Part shown: positions 11,639 through 23,449 of the stretch, one piece after another
Layout: each line of letters opens with the position of its first letter
Position numbering within the stretch: the first letter of the stretch is position 1
NCBI RefSeq assembly: GCF_000003195.3
Contig: NW_018396409.1
Coordinates: 289,076-353,075 of the forward strand
Length of the DNA: 64,000 bases
Origin: Sorghum bicolor
Taxonomy: Eukaryota > Streptophyta > Magnoliopsida > Poales > Poaceae
Direction: 5' to 3'
Notes under the pieces: generated by a model
What the model saw: only the letters and a program-made list of their open reading frames with translations
The model's database searches: none
Told to the model about the DNA's origin: nothing
Translations under genes and position numbers: made by a program

Positions 11639-12722
11639 TCGTCACCTTCAAGTCGTCATCAAGTCCCTCTGTGTGTAGCTTCACTTGCCTTTGAAAATGT
11701 TGTATGATGCCCTTAGTGCGAGGTGACTGTGGAATTTTGTTGGTATCCTCTGTCTCTGACATGGTTTAAAAAACACACAGTGGAAACAAGAAAAATAGGT
11801 GAAGAAATAAAAACCCTACAGCTATTAGGATGTGGCTACTGTAAGACGCTCTCTATCAACCTGTCTAACAAGTTCTTACCAATTCTTACCTTGCTCAACA
11901 GGAGGGATTGGCTACCAACAAATCCACAGCAATAGACGAAGTGTATCGGTGCCGCAGCAACAAAACCTATCAAGCTGTAGAATATGTGGAGCTATAGGTG
12001 GGCTGAAACAAGGATCGAACTAGCACCACGTTAGTTATAAAAAGCAAGTTGAATAAACGCTCAACGGTGGTACTGTGCTGGTCCTAGCCTAGACCGTGCT
12101 AGAGACGCGAGCCTGGACACAAAGGGAAAACACAGCACACCACTAGAAACAAAATGAGCAGCCCTACTGGAAACAAAAGGAACAACAATCCCCTTTTTTA
12201 TTTTTTTTATTTTTTCTTTCTTTCTTTCTTTCTTTCTTTCTTTTTCTTTATTTCTTTCTCTTTTCTTTTTTTTGGGAACCTCAAAACCTGATTATATAAA
12301 CAAAATAGTACAAAATATCACTTCACCACTCTCACTCTCTCACTAGAGTAAGGCTGAACCTCAAAATTCAATATATCTAGCACAAGTATGAAGTGCTATC
12401 TTTCCTTTTGGATCACGTTGATGGAAACACAGAATAGACCAACAAGTGGCTGCACCTATTATCAAGATCTACTCAAATTCCAACCCACAATAGATTGGAC
12501 GCAGTTGTGACTAGATGGTGACAAGAGCTCAAAACTCTAAAGGACTAAACTAAAACCAGCACTGGACACGACCAAAGCAAACACTCATTCAACTAGCCCT
12601 AACTAAGTAGTACTAGCCACGGCACAAAGGATTTATAGGATTATGGAAAACTAATCTGCTATATTTTTTGGCTTTTTTTTGACTATAGGAAAAACAAACA
12701 CGAAGAATTGGAAATCTCTCAC
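10788..12722 (-). other. CRM-like internal region 3, PBS end missing
   Basis: Matches the other internal regions up to the leader, but stops about 26 bp short of the LTR. The PBS is missing and at 12723 the sequence switches to Tat LTR sequence. The polypyrimidine tract is at about 12190-12275. Confidence 0.8.
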
Positions 12723-12896
12723 TGCCACCACTCTGACGTATCAGCCGCCATGACGTACAAGCGTGCAACGGACAAACCGGCCCAAGACGGCGTACAGAGC
12801 GGGATCTGAGGGCACGCGTAATCATCATCAAGCTACCAGGACGGGACGGCTCAAGACCACGCCGGTACGGAGGCCTCGAGTAGGTCAGCGCGCCAG
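12723..12896 (+). repeat. Duplicated 174-bp piece of Tat LTR inside the CRM-like array
   Basis: Corresponds to 3482-3655, the flank immediately left of the array, with very few differences, and ends with the same GCCAG (12892-12896) before LTR4. The duplication therefore carried host flank along with the element, which points to unequal or illegitimate recombination after insertion. Confidence 0.85.
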
Positions 12897-13970
12897 TGAT
12901 GTGAACCCACTAGGGTTTTCGCCTGATCTTTCGATGAGAGGCGCTGGATAACTCGATTAGTGAATGGAGATGACGTTCACGGCCTGACTACAGCCTTCTA
13001 AGGCCGCGCCTTAGCAACCGATACACCGCCTCCAATGGCTGTCACGATCTTGTGGAGCGCAACACCCGGCCACTAGGGCACTCGTCCTGCAAGCAATCGA
13101 AGAACCAACAAGAACAAGTAGAACAAGTACTAAATTACTAGATGTAAATGAAGGTTTCAAACTCAATCTCTAATGAAGTGGGGTTTCGAAAACAAGAAGA
13201 CGGGCGGCTGGATCAGCACGCGCGTTTACAAGCAAGTAGCGAAGGCTAAACTTTATCTAATCAAAACCCAGTTGTTCATGGCGGCTCTAGATGTAAATAA
13301 ATAGAGGGGAGGACGACCAAAGGGGTGCTAGAGTCGTCCTCCAACCCTAGGACACGTCCCTAATGGACTCAACTTGATACATGGGCCATTGGTCCAAAAT
13401 AGGGTGACGCAGCACCAAAACAGAAAAAGGTGTCGGCACAAAAATAAGGACTGCGCCCGACTCATAAGCTGCATAGATATGTGGTTGGACCCATTGGAAA
13501 GTAGACTTCATGAGCTTTCCAACAAGTATAGGAACGTCCCAGTTGGAGTCCATATGACGCCGTGGTGATCCATACAAGTTAGAGTTATTTTCCAGTCCGA
13601 ATCCAACTCCCAAAACGTGTTGGGTTTGAACTCTTTGTTTCCTTGCTTTAGAAGCGACGTGGTAACTTGATAGAGGATGTTGTGGAGGCTTGGACCTGAT
13701 CTCCAATCACCTTTCTTAAGTTATCACTCTTCCCATATGCAATCAGCCCTTGAAGTTGGTGTTGCCTCAAATTCCGAATGCAGTTGAACCTTCCCTTGCT
13801 GATCTTGTCCATTATTCCTGAGCAACACGTAAGTGCACGTGTCTCCATTGTCTAAATATGATTGACAAGAGTTTAAAACTGAACTTACTTGAAGGTTGAG
13901 TTGACGGGCACGAGCATGAGTAAGAGGACCAACTGGTGTAGGTATATCGATGGTGTTGATGTCCTCATCA
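12897..13970 (-). repeat. CRM-like LTR 4
   Basis: Full-length LTR whose CATCA end touches GCCAG at 13971-13975, the right-hand target duplication. On its left it is bounded by another GCCAG in the duplicated flank, so by itself it looks like a solo LTR with target duplication. Confidence 0.87.
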
Positions 13971-14305
13971 GCCAGGCCTCTATCGACCCCTACTCTGTCA
14001 CCTATACATGTACCCTAGGTCTCTCCTTGGAGCTATAAAAGGGGAGACCCGGGAATGAACACAGATCACGAAATACCACACCCACACGTAGAGGAGTCTC
14101 CACACTCCATACCACGCTTGTATTCGCCCCTGTACAAGCACTTAGGTGCAAAATAATACAAACTCTCTCCCCCCGCTGGACGTAGGGACTTCTCTTGCCC
14201 AAACCAGGATAAATCCTTGTGTCTTTTTGGATCACCATCTGGGAAAGAGAAGCACGCATACAAATTCACTCGTTGGTGTGACCCCCCGTGGGGAAAACAC
14301 CGACA
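13971..14305 (+). repeat. 5' LTR of Tat element A, right part
   Basis: Resumes the Tat LTR after the insertion. It contains a TATA box (TATAAAAG, 14034-14041) and ends ACACCGACA directly before the PBS. Confidence 0.85.
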
Positions 14306-14307
14306 GT

Positions 14308-14325
14308 TGGCGCGCCAGGTAGGGG
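14308..14325 (+). other. Primer binding site of Tat element A
   Basis: TGGCGCGCCAGGTAGGGG, two bases after the LTR end. The same 18 bases follow the 5' LTRs of B and C. It begins TGG as expected for pairing with a tRNA 3' CCA end; I do not assign the tRNA. Confidence 0.75.
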
Positions 14326-14365
14326 TCCTGCGTGTTTTTTCCATCGATTTCCCACTCCTTTCCAG

Positions 14366-17300
14366 ATGGCCACTCTTTCTTCACTGATTCCGCGCTCTAC
14401 GGTGATTTGGTTTGGGAGTCTCGAGTTCATGTCCACTGGCTCCGGCTATGACATGATCTTGCTCTTGATCAAAGGGCCGGGAGGATCCCGCGTTGCGCCA
14501 ACCCGGATGAGGGCCCCAAGACGTCCTCACCACCACGCCTCCCCGCCCAAGAAGAGGCGTGGACAATACCACCATCGCCCATCTGCCTCGCCGCGACCGG
14601 CAGTCCGTGCCAGGCAGGAAGCGGCACGAGAGCCGATAGCCCTTTGCACCACGGGCGCGACGGCTCAGCGCCATGATGATCACACGATGATGGGAGGTGA
14701 CGCGCCCCGCGCACTCTCCCCCACCGCCAGGCTACTTCCACATGGGCTGTTCGCCTCAAGAGGAGCCTTACCGTACGGCCTGGACAATGCCGCAGCGTCG
14801 CTTGCCAGGGCGATATGCCCAAGCGCCCAGACATACGTGGAGCGACCAATGGTCCTCCCACGCGACCCTGAAGCACGACCACAGGCATCCGAGCAACCAG
14901 ACTTCTCGCAGGTACGAGGCCTCCGCCGCCTGGGCCTAGGACGGTACACGATCACCTCGCTCAGGCAGCGGCTGCTGGAGGAGGGACGTGGACTTTTTTA
15001 CGTCGCCGAGCCAGACACCGACTCCGAGACCGATAGCTACGACCCTTCTAGGGAATGCTATCACGTCGACGGAGCGGTAGAAACTACCGACAAGACGCAG
15101 GACGCTGCTGCTGGCGGTCGAGCCCCTGCAGCAAGAGAAGACCCCAGGACGCCTGGGAACGACGGACAGGTCGACCGACCTCCGCAAGAAGACAGAGCTG
15201 CGCAAATTGAGCAACTACGAGAGCTCAAGGCAAAGCTTGACGAGGACCGCGAGCGCCTTGTCCTGCTTGAGCAGATCCTTGAGCAGGACCTGCCTTACCC
15301 GCCGGGCGAAAGTGTCCGCAGACGAGCTCGAGAAGTGCACCGACAGATCGTCGGAGACGCAGAGCCAGAGCAACCTGTTAGTCGTTTCCCTCGAGCAGGC
15401 CAGAACGTTGTGGCGGCAACAATGCTGTTATGCAACATGCCCGAGCCCTCGAACTCCCAGGCACGGCGCATCCGAGACGAGGTACAGACCTTGCTCCAGG
15501 TAGCAGCGGTTTAACAGGCAGAAAGCTCGGCCTCTCGACGTCGAGGAGCGGCCACTGAAAAGCGCGATGAGCCAGCCCAAAACAAAAAGGAGGTGTCAGT
15601 TCATCAGCAGCCACCCCCTCGAGGAAGAATGACCACGCTCGTTCTCCCCATCGACAATCAGCGTCGACACGACGCACGACGCGATATTGAAGAGAACCGA
15701 CGCCGTCGGCACGGGGATGCGGAGGAGCGCGGTTACAGCGCCCATCGCGGCAGGAGGTACGACAGCGATGAGGACAGGATGGCCCCAGAGCCACTAGGCC
15801 CACAGGTATTCAGCAGGGCAATCCGTAGCACGCCCCTGCCCAGTCTGTTCCGACCCCTGACCAGCATCGCAAATTACAACGGTGAAACCAAACCAGAGTT
15901 GTGGCTGGCAGACTTCCGGCTAGCCTGTCAGCTGGGAGGAGCTCGAGGAGACGATCGAGCCATTATCAGACAGCTACCGCTCTTCCTCTCCGACACCGCC
16001 CGCAGATGGCTCGAAGAGCTTCCAGCCGATCAGATCCACGACTGGGTCGACCTGGTTAGAATTTTTGAGGGTAATTTCAAAGGGACCTACATACGACCTG
16101 GGAACTCATGGGACCTCAGCAAGTGCAAGCAGAAGTCAGGAGAAACTCTTCGAGAGTACGCTCGACGCTTCTCGAAGCAACGCACCGAGCTGCCGCACAT
16201 TCCCGACCACGACGTCATCCTGGCCTTTGTCTCTGGTACCACCAATCAAGACTTGGTACGGGAATTAGGCCGGAATCATCCTCAGACCGTCGACGAGCTG
16301 ATGGATGTGGTGGCCAACTACACGGCGGGAGAAGAAGCGGTCGACGCTTTCTTTAGCTGTGAATGAAGGAAAGGCAAGCAGCCCGCCGACGACGACGAAG
16401 GTCCCAGTCGAGGGCCCAAGAAGAGCAAGAAGAAGAAGAAGATCCGGCCATTCCAACGGGAAGACCTCGATGACGACCTCGTCGCTGCCATGGAACGCAA
16501 AAAACCTCGAGGCTCCCCAGATGGGGGCATCTTTGATAAGATGCTAGAGGAGCCATGCCCTTACCATAAGGGAGGAGCCAACCACAAGCTCAAGGACTGT
16601 CGTATGCTGAAAAAGCATTTCAACGGTCTGGGGTTCAAAAAGGACGCGCGCGACGAACCAAAGAAGGAGAAGGGCGGCAACAAGGAGGACGATAAACACG
16701 ACGACGGCTTCCCAGCCGTCCACGACTGCTACATGATCTATGGTGGCCCCTTGACACAGTTGACCACAAGGCAGCGCAAGAGGGAGTGCCGTGAGGTCTT
16801 CGCAGCAAGAATGGCGGTGCCCTAGTACCTCAGCTGGTCGAGCACCCCCATCACCTTCGATCGAGAGGACCACCCAGACAAGGTAGTCGCCCCAGGCGTC
16901 TACCCGCTCGTCGTCGACCCTATCATCGTCAACACCCGGCTTTCAAAGGTGCTGATGGACGGCGGTAGCAGCCTCAACATCATCTACCTCGAGACCCTCG
17001 ACCTCCTCGGCATCGATAGGGGGCGGCTCCAACCAAGTGCCGGCGGTTTCCATGGCGTCGTGCCAGGGAAGAAGGCGCTACCGGTGGGTCGAATCGACCT
17101 ACCAGTCTGCTTTGGCACGGCGGCCAACTTTAGAAAGGAGACCCTCACCTTTGAGGTTGTTGGGTTCCGGGGCACGTACCACGCCATCATCGGGCGCCTG
17201 GGCTACACCAAATTCATGGCCATACCCAACTACACCTACTTGAAGCTGAAGATGCCCGGTCCCAAAGGCGTCATCACCGTCAGCTCCTCCTTCGAGCACG

Positions 17301-17518
17301 CTTACGAGTGCGACGTCGAGTGCGTCGAGTACGGGGAGGCGGTCGAGAATTCCACCGAGCTCGTCGCGAAGTTCGAGGCCCTGGCCGCTGAGGCTCCAGA
17401 GCCCAAGCGCCACGTCGGCAGCTTCGAGCCAGCAGAAGGAACCAAGAAGATCCCGCTCGACCCTAACAACTCCGACGGCATGGTGCTGACGATCAGCGCC
17501 GACCTCGACCCCAAATAG
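14366..17518 (+). pseudogene. gag-protease of Tat element A, three nonsense changes plus conserved UAG
   Basis: Start chosen at ATG 14366, matching copies B and C. It encodes an N-terminal gag with an RH-rich segment, the capsid-like region (YNGETKPELWLADFRLACQ at about 15875-15930), a zinc-knuckle-like CPYHKGGANHKLKDC (about 16557) and an aspartic protease with DGGSSLNIIYLE (about 16958). Against B and C it has stops at 15512-15514 (CAA to TAA), 16364-16366 (GGA to TGA) and 16823-16825 (CAG to TAG), with no frameshift over 3.1 kb. The last codon, TAG at 17516-17518, is different: all three copies share it, and pol follows in the same frame. No functional product is expected. Confidence 0.88.
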
Positions 17519-20500
17519 GAAGCTGTGCTCGTCGACTTTCTCCGTGCGAACGCCGATATGTTTGCATGGAGTCCCTCAGACATGCCAAGCATACCGAGGG
17601 AAGTCGCCGAGCACTCCTTGGAAATTCGAGCCGGTTCCAAGCCAGTGAAGCAACGGTTGCGCCGATTCGACGAGGAAAAGCGCAAGATCATTGGCGAGGA
17701 GATCCACAAGCTTTTGACGGCCGGATTCATCAAGGAGGTTCATCATCCCGACTGGTTAGCAAACCCTGTACTAGTTAAGAAAAAGAATGGGAAAATGAGG
17801 ATGTGTGTCGATTATATGAGTTTAAATAAAGCATGTCCGAAAGTTCCCTTTCCATTACCACGTATTGATCAAATTGTTGATTCTACTGTGGGATGTGAAA
17901 CCCTTTCTTTCCTTGATGCATATTCTGGTTACCATCAAATAAAAATGAAAGAGTCCGACCAGCTCGCGACGTCTTTCATCACTCCTTTCAGGATGTATTG
18001 CTATGTAACCATGCCGTTCGGGCTTCGAAACGCGGGAGCCACGTACCAGCGCTGCATGCTCCATGTGTTTGGCAAGCACATAGGGTCGACAGTCGAGGCC
18101 TATGTCGACGACATCGTCGTCAAGTCAAAGCGGCAGGGAGACCTGATCCAGGACCTCGAGTTCGCTTTCAGCTGCTTACGCGCCAACCAGATCAAACTCA
18201 ACCCCGAGAAGTGCGTTTTCGGCGTACCCCGAGGCATGCTCCTCGGATACATTGTTTCCCAGCGCGGTATCGAGGCCAGCCCCGAGAAGGTCTCGGCCAT
18301 CACAAGAATGGGGCCGATCCGAGACATCAAAGGTGTGCAGAGAGTCACAGGATGCTTAGCGGCGCTGAGTCGTTTTATCTCGAGGTTGGGAGAAAAGGCG
18401 TTGCCATTGTATCGGCACCTGAAGAAAGTCGAGCATTTCTCTTGGACCCCCGAGGCCGAGGAAGCCCTCGAAAACCTAAAGAAAACACTGACTTTAGCAC
18501 AGGTCCTGGTCCCACCTCAACCTGCAGAACCACTACTCCTTTACGTTGCCTCGACGACCCAAGTCGTCAGTGCAGCTGTGGTCGTCGAGAGGCAGGAGGA
18601 AGGACATGCGTTGCTAGTCTAGAGGCCGGTCTACTTCGTCAGCGAGGTGCTCTCGGAGACCAAGGCACGTTACCCCCAAATCCAGAAGCTGATCTACGCT
18701 GTAATCCTCGCCCGACGCAAGCTGCAGCACTACTTCCTCGGCCACCCTATCACGGTGGTCTCGTCCTTCCCCCTGGGCGAGATAATCCAAAGTAGGGAGG
18801 CCACGGGAAGAATAGCCAAATGGTCGGTCGAGCTCATGAGTGAGACTCTCACTTATGCGCCTCGCAAGGCTATCAAGTCACAAGCCCTGGTGGATTTCGT
18901 CGCAGAGTGGACAGACTCCCAGCTTCCCCCGACTCAGGTTCAGTCAGAACTATGGACGATGTATTTCGACGGGTCTCTCATGAAGACGGGAGCTGGGGCC
19001 GGCCTGCTGTTCATCTCGCCCCTGGGCGTTCATATGAGATATGTCATCAGGATTCACTTTGCCGCATCCAACAACGTCGCGGAGTACGAGGCCCTCGTCA
19101 ATGGTCTCAAGATCGCCATCGAGCTAGGAGTCCGACGCCTCGACGTTCGAGGTGACTCCCAGCTCGTCATCGACCAAGTAATGAAAGCCTCGAACTGCCA
19201 CGACCCAAAAATGAAGGCGTACTGCAAGGAGGTCCGTCGACTCGAGGACAAGGTCTACGGCCTCGAGCTCGTCCACGTCGCCCGACGCTACAACGAGGCG
19301 GCCGACGAACTCGCCAAGATCGCGTCGACCCGAGGCACGGTACCGCCTGACGCGTTCTCAAGGGATCTACATGAGCCATCCGTCGACTTGGGATCGGGGG
19401 CTAGTGTCGAAGCTGCTCCGGCCCAACAGGCCGACAACGTCGAAGCGCTACTAATGGCGGTTGAAGTAATGGAGGTGGAACAGTGGCCCGGTCGACCGTT
19501 TGACTGGCGCACGCCATTCCTCGATTGCCTAATCCGTTGCGAGTTACTAGAAGATCGATCCGAGGCCTGCCGTATCGCTCGACGGGCCAAGTCATATGTA
19601 ATCTATGGCGAGGACAACGAGCTATATCGGCCGTGCATCACCGTGGAAGAAGGCCGGAAACTCCTCGAGGACCTACACTCGGGGGCTTGTGGCCACCATG
19701 CTGCTCCACGGACCCTCGTAGGGAACGCCTTCCGACAAGGCTTCTACTGGCCAACGGCCGTAGCTGATGCCATCGAGCTCGTGCGCTCATGCCATGGGTG
19801 TCAGTTCTATGCCAAACAGACGCATCTGCCCACCCACGCTCTTCAGATGATCCCCATCACATGGCCGTTTGCGGTGTGGGGGCTCGACTTAGTGGGGCCT
19901 CTACAAAAGGCGAAAGGGGGGTACACCCACTTGCTGGTGGCCATCGACAAATTCTCCAAATGGATCGAGGCTCGACCCATCACCAACATCCGCTCCGAGC
20001 AGGCTGTCCTTTTCTTCACCAACATCATCCACCGGTTTGGGATTCCCAACGTCATCATCACCGACAACGGCACTCAGTTCACCGGCAAAAAGTTCTTGGA
20101 CTTCTGCGATCAGCATCACATCCGTGTGAACTGGTCTGCAGTGGCCCACCCTCGAACTAACGGCCAGGTCGAGCGTGCCAACGGCATGATTTTACAAGGG
20201 CTCAAACCAAGGATCTACAATCGCTTGAAGAAATTCGGCAAGAAATGGGTCGAGGAACTGTCCTCGGTCCAATGGAGCCTAAGAACGACGCCAAGCAGGG
20301 CCACAAAATACACCCCATTCTTCATGGTCTACGGCTCTGAGGCTGTTCTCCCAACAGACCTCGAGTACGGGTCCCCTCGACTCAAAGCATACAACAAACA
20401 ATCAAATAAAGAGTCTCAAGAAAACGCGGTCGACCAACTCGAAGAAGCTCGAGACATGGCCCTCATCAACTCTGCCAGATACCAGCAGAAACTTCGACGT

Positions 20501-20722
20501 TACCACGACAAACACATGCGCAAGAGGGACTTAAACGTGGGCGACCTTGTCCTATGACGGCGGCAAAGCAATCAAGGACGCCACAAGTTGACTCCACCTT
20601 GGGAGGGCCCATACGTGGTGGTCGAGGTCTTGAAGCCAGGGACATACAAGCTAGCGGATGAGAAGGGGGCGATCTTCACCAATGCGTGGAACATCGAACA
20701 GCTACGTCGATTCTACCCCTAA
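17519..20722 (+). pseudogene. pol of Tat element A: RT, RNase H, archaeal-type RNase H, integrase; two stops
   Basis: In frame with gag-protease after the shared UAG. RT shows VKKKNGKMRMCVDY and YVDDIVV (about 18103-18123). RNase H follows (about 18450-18800). A second, archaeal-type RNase H (MYFDGSLMKTGAGAGLL, about 18958-19350) is the hallmark of the Tat lineage. Integrase has an HHCC-like finger near 19677-19810 and GLDLVGP, DNGTQFT and NGQVERAN. There is no chromodomain. Stops lie at 18620-18622 (CAG to TAG) and 20555-20557 (CGA to TGA). An in-frame deletion near 19627 removes a few codons present in B and C. Non-functional. Confidence 0.9.
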
Positions 20723-21261
20723 AATTTCAAAAGCTTTATGTTCCTGCGTACCTTCTGTACCAAGGCCTTGTAAATGAATAAACGAATAAGTAAAGTCTTT
20801 TCCTCGAGCAACTTACCTTTTCACAAGTCTCAACGTTAGAAGGGAGTATCGACTATGACCCATCATAGTCGACACCCCCTCGGGGGCTAGCAAGGGGAGT
20901 GATTCCCCCCCAAGTGTCGAAAAAACAAAGTAATCCTTTCGTTCCTATCGGCAATCTCATACAGTTGAGTAGTAAAGGTACCTCGAGCCCCTTAAGGACC
21001 GAGAAACGACGAGCCTGAAACTCCTACGCCCCCGGGCTATGGAAACTCTACTCGTCTCCTCACCCTTGAGGTAATCGAGACCGCGTCGAACAAAAGACTA
21101 AGTGAGAAAAACAAACATAGGCGCAAAAAGGAATAAAAGAGCTTCGAGAGGAAAGACAGACAAACATTTAACAAACCACTTAAAGACATTATATTACTTA
21201 AAGAAAAGTTAACAAAGTACTATACAAGGGGCCCCAGGCACCCAAAGCAGGCTCGCAGGCC
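20723..21261 (+). other. Spacer between pol and antisense gene (element A)
   Basis: Non-coding. It holds a PPT-like CTCGGGGGCTAG (20879-20890), matching the PPT motif except for its last base. It separates two convergent reading frames. No gene is seen. Confidence 0.7.
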
Positions 21262-23449
21262 TTAGTCCGCATCGCGGTCCTCACCACCCTCGCCTGCGCC
21301 TGAGCTAGTCTCAGGGGGAAGTACCTCGGGCTCAAATAGCTTGGCCAGCCTCTCCCTAGGAGCCTCCGCGTCATCGATCAAGGCGTGGAGCCTCTCCTCG
21401 TTCTCCGCGTCGGTCTTGGAGATGTCGGTAACAAAGCCATGAGACACCACCTCCATATCGTAGGAAAAGCCTGAGCAAACAACCGCCATTGCCCGCTTCA
21501 CCCCGACATGGAGAGCGTCACGCACCCAATCTCTCAGCGTCGCGCCTAAGTAGCATAGCTGATCGACCAGCGCGCCGCCTCGAGCCTCCTCCTTCGACTC
21601 GTCCATGGGCTCGACTTCCTAAGAGGTCGAGAGATCGCTTATCGCCGTTCGCAGTCGACGGTTCAAAGCAACCTCCCCCTCAAGCTGGGCCTGGGCGTTG
21701 CGAGCCTCGACTTGGGCGGCCAAAAGCTCGTCTTTAAGCCCTATGAATGCCAACGCAAAAAACTTTAGATAAAACCGAGCACACCTCGAAAAGAAATCCG
21801 ACAATAGAAATGTACCACGGACACTCTCCTCCAGGGCCGTATTCTCGCCAACTAATTTGGTGTTGGCCCTCTCGATCTCTCTGTTTGAGCGTGCCAGCTC
21901 AGTGTTGGCAACATGCAGATCTTCGATCGCCTTGCCAGCCTGAGCAATGGCTCCACTCTTCTCCAGCAGCTCTCCCTTCAGACGTTCGATGTCGTCAGAG
22001 AGCCTGCGGGATCGAGCCCGCTCTGCCTCGAGGTCTTCGAGGGCCTTCTTCTTCGCTTCTTCCGCGGCGCTCCTAGCGATCTCGCCGTTCACATGCTCCA
22101 CCTTCATCCTCTGGAAGGATTCTCAAAGGGAGTCCAAGTCAGTCTTGAGGAGGCCCTTCTCCTTGTCCAGATCAGCAACGACGTTCTCGTAGGACAGGGC
22201 CTCCTCCCAGGCTTTGGACGCAGCCTCCTCGACCGTCAGAGCCCGCTCCCTCAGCAGCACGGCCTCTTCCACAGCCTTCTTCGAGGCCTCTCGAGCCTCG
22301 GCCAGGGCAGCCTCCCTCTCCTTCTTCTCCTCCTCAAGCGCCAAGAGATCTTTATAGGCTTTGAGGAGTTTCTCCTGCGACTCTAGGAGTTGGTCTTTGA
22401 GGAGGGGGAGCTGCTCCCAGCCGCCCCTAGTGGCATGAATGAAGCTTGACTTGATACGGGATGTCTCTTTCAGGTCCTGTGAATCGATGATCGAACAGTT
22501 AGAACCCAAAACCAACAAGTTCCCTAAAGAATGAAAGACTAGGAGACTTACAAAGTAAGCTGGCCCGAGCCCGTTGTTCACAACGTCCGACAGGAGCCTC
22601 ACCACGTGCTTCATCCAGAGGCGGAACTCCTCGACGTGCTCCCACTTCTCAGCCTCCTTCCGATCGTCCAGGAAGATGTTGGGCTCAGACAGATCGGTGG
22701 AAGCCCGAATGCGGATCCGATCGGGACACCAGTTCTCCATCTCTTGGTCAGCTCGTGCCTTGACACCGCGAATGAGGTTCTCGACGGTCTCGAGGGACCC
22801 CCCGTGGCGCAGAAACAAGTCGATGAGTGAGGGGAACCGCCCGTCATCGTCTACCGTCTTCCAGCTGCCATCTTGACTACCCGATGTCCCAGCCTCATCC
22901 TCCTCGGCGGGAATGCGGTCCTCCCACGCCCGACGCTCCCGGAGGAACCCTGGGGCGATTCCGTCCATGCCGTAGATCGTCCCCCGAATCTCGGACTCGG
23001 GGTCGACGGGGGTGCGCATCATGCAGGCAAGCGCCACCACACCGTCCGCCCACCCCGACTCTGCCGGGATCGCGGCGGGTGCCCCTATATGGAGCCATGC
23101 TGGGGTTGGAGGGCCGAAAACCGGCAAACCCTCTTCCTGGTCTCCGGGCTCTTGCGGCGCCGGTGGTACCGGTTGGGGCGGACTGTGAGGAGGGGGCTCG
23201 AGCGGTCCTTCTTCTTGGCCCCCTGCTGCTGCTGCTGTTGCTCCACGAGCTCCTGCGGCTCTTGTCGGCAGTCCTGCTCCTGCAGCTGCCGCCGTGTCTC
23301 CTGCTCGCGCTCCACCTCTTCTTTCTTCTTCTGCTCCTCGAGGGAGCGAAGCCCGGTAGGCCAGGGCGTCCGTCCCGCGACGAGAGAGGTCTGGGCCTCC
23401 TCGTCCATGGGATGGGCGTCCCTCGAGGTCCCGTCGCTGCTAGAACCAT
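21262..23449 (-). pseudogene. Antisense gene of Tat element A, 3' half (parts of exon 4, exons 5 and 6)
   Basis: Matches the spliced antisense gene of element B. Exon 4 part is 23449-22552, exon 5 is 22476-21816 (661 nt) and exon 6 is 21740-21262 (479 nt); the exon 5 and 6 lengths equal those in B and C. The exon 4 donor and both acceptors are GT/AG; the exon 5 donor reads GTACAT where B and C have GTATGT. It encodes the Q-rich tract, a conserved globular region and the long coiled coil. It is broken by a frameshift near 23130-23210, a TGA near 22123 and a TAG (from TGG) near 21619. The 5' half was replaced by element D. Confidence 0.75.

Larger units (their letters stand above)
3656..13970 (-). 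mobile_element. Tandem array of CRM-like deletion derivatives (4 LTRs, 3 internal regions)
   Basis: A minus-strand array inserted into element A's LTR and flanked by GCCAG on both sides (3651-3655 and 13971-13975). Plus-strand order: LTR1, internal 1, LTR2, internal 2, LTR3, internal 3, a 174-bp copy of the Tat LTR flank, LTR4. Each LTR is about 1,073 bp and bounded TG...CA. Each internal region is about 1.95 kb and keeps the PBS, 5' leader, gag start, an RNase H-containing pol remnant and the PPT. It lacks most of gag, protease, most of RT, and the integrase catalytic core. The units are nearly identical, so the amplification is recent, or the assembly has expanded it. Confidence 0.88.
2944..23449 (+). 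mobile_element. Tat-lineage Ty3/gypsy element A (5' LTR, gag, pol, part of antisense gene; 3' end lost)
   Basis: Begins with TGTCGAGG inside a satellite monomer; the preceding bases ACCAA would be the target duplication, but the matching right end is gone. The order is 5' LTR (interrupted), PBS, gag-protease, pol, spacer, and the 3' half of the antisense gene. At 23450 the sequence switches to a CRM-like LTR, so the rest of the antisense gene, the polypurine tract and the 3' LTR are missing. It carries five nonsense changes in gag-pol beyond the UAG shared by all copies, which makes it the most decayed of the three Tat copies. Confidence 0.88.

Noticed and set aside
14469..14888. Long open frames opposite gag and pol in the GC-rich Tat elements (also 17302-17733, 40221-40664, 17998-18795)
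   Set aside because: Shadow frames from third-position GC bias; not kept between copies and with no domain. The spliced antisense gene is different: it has consistent introns, exon lengths and a promoter.
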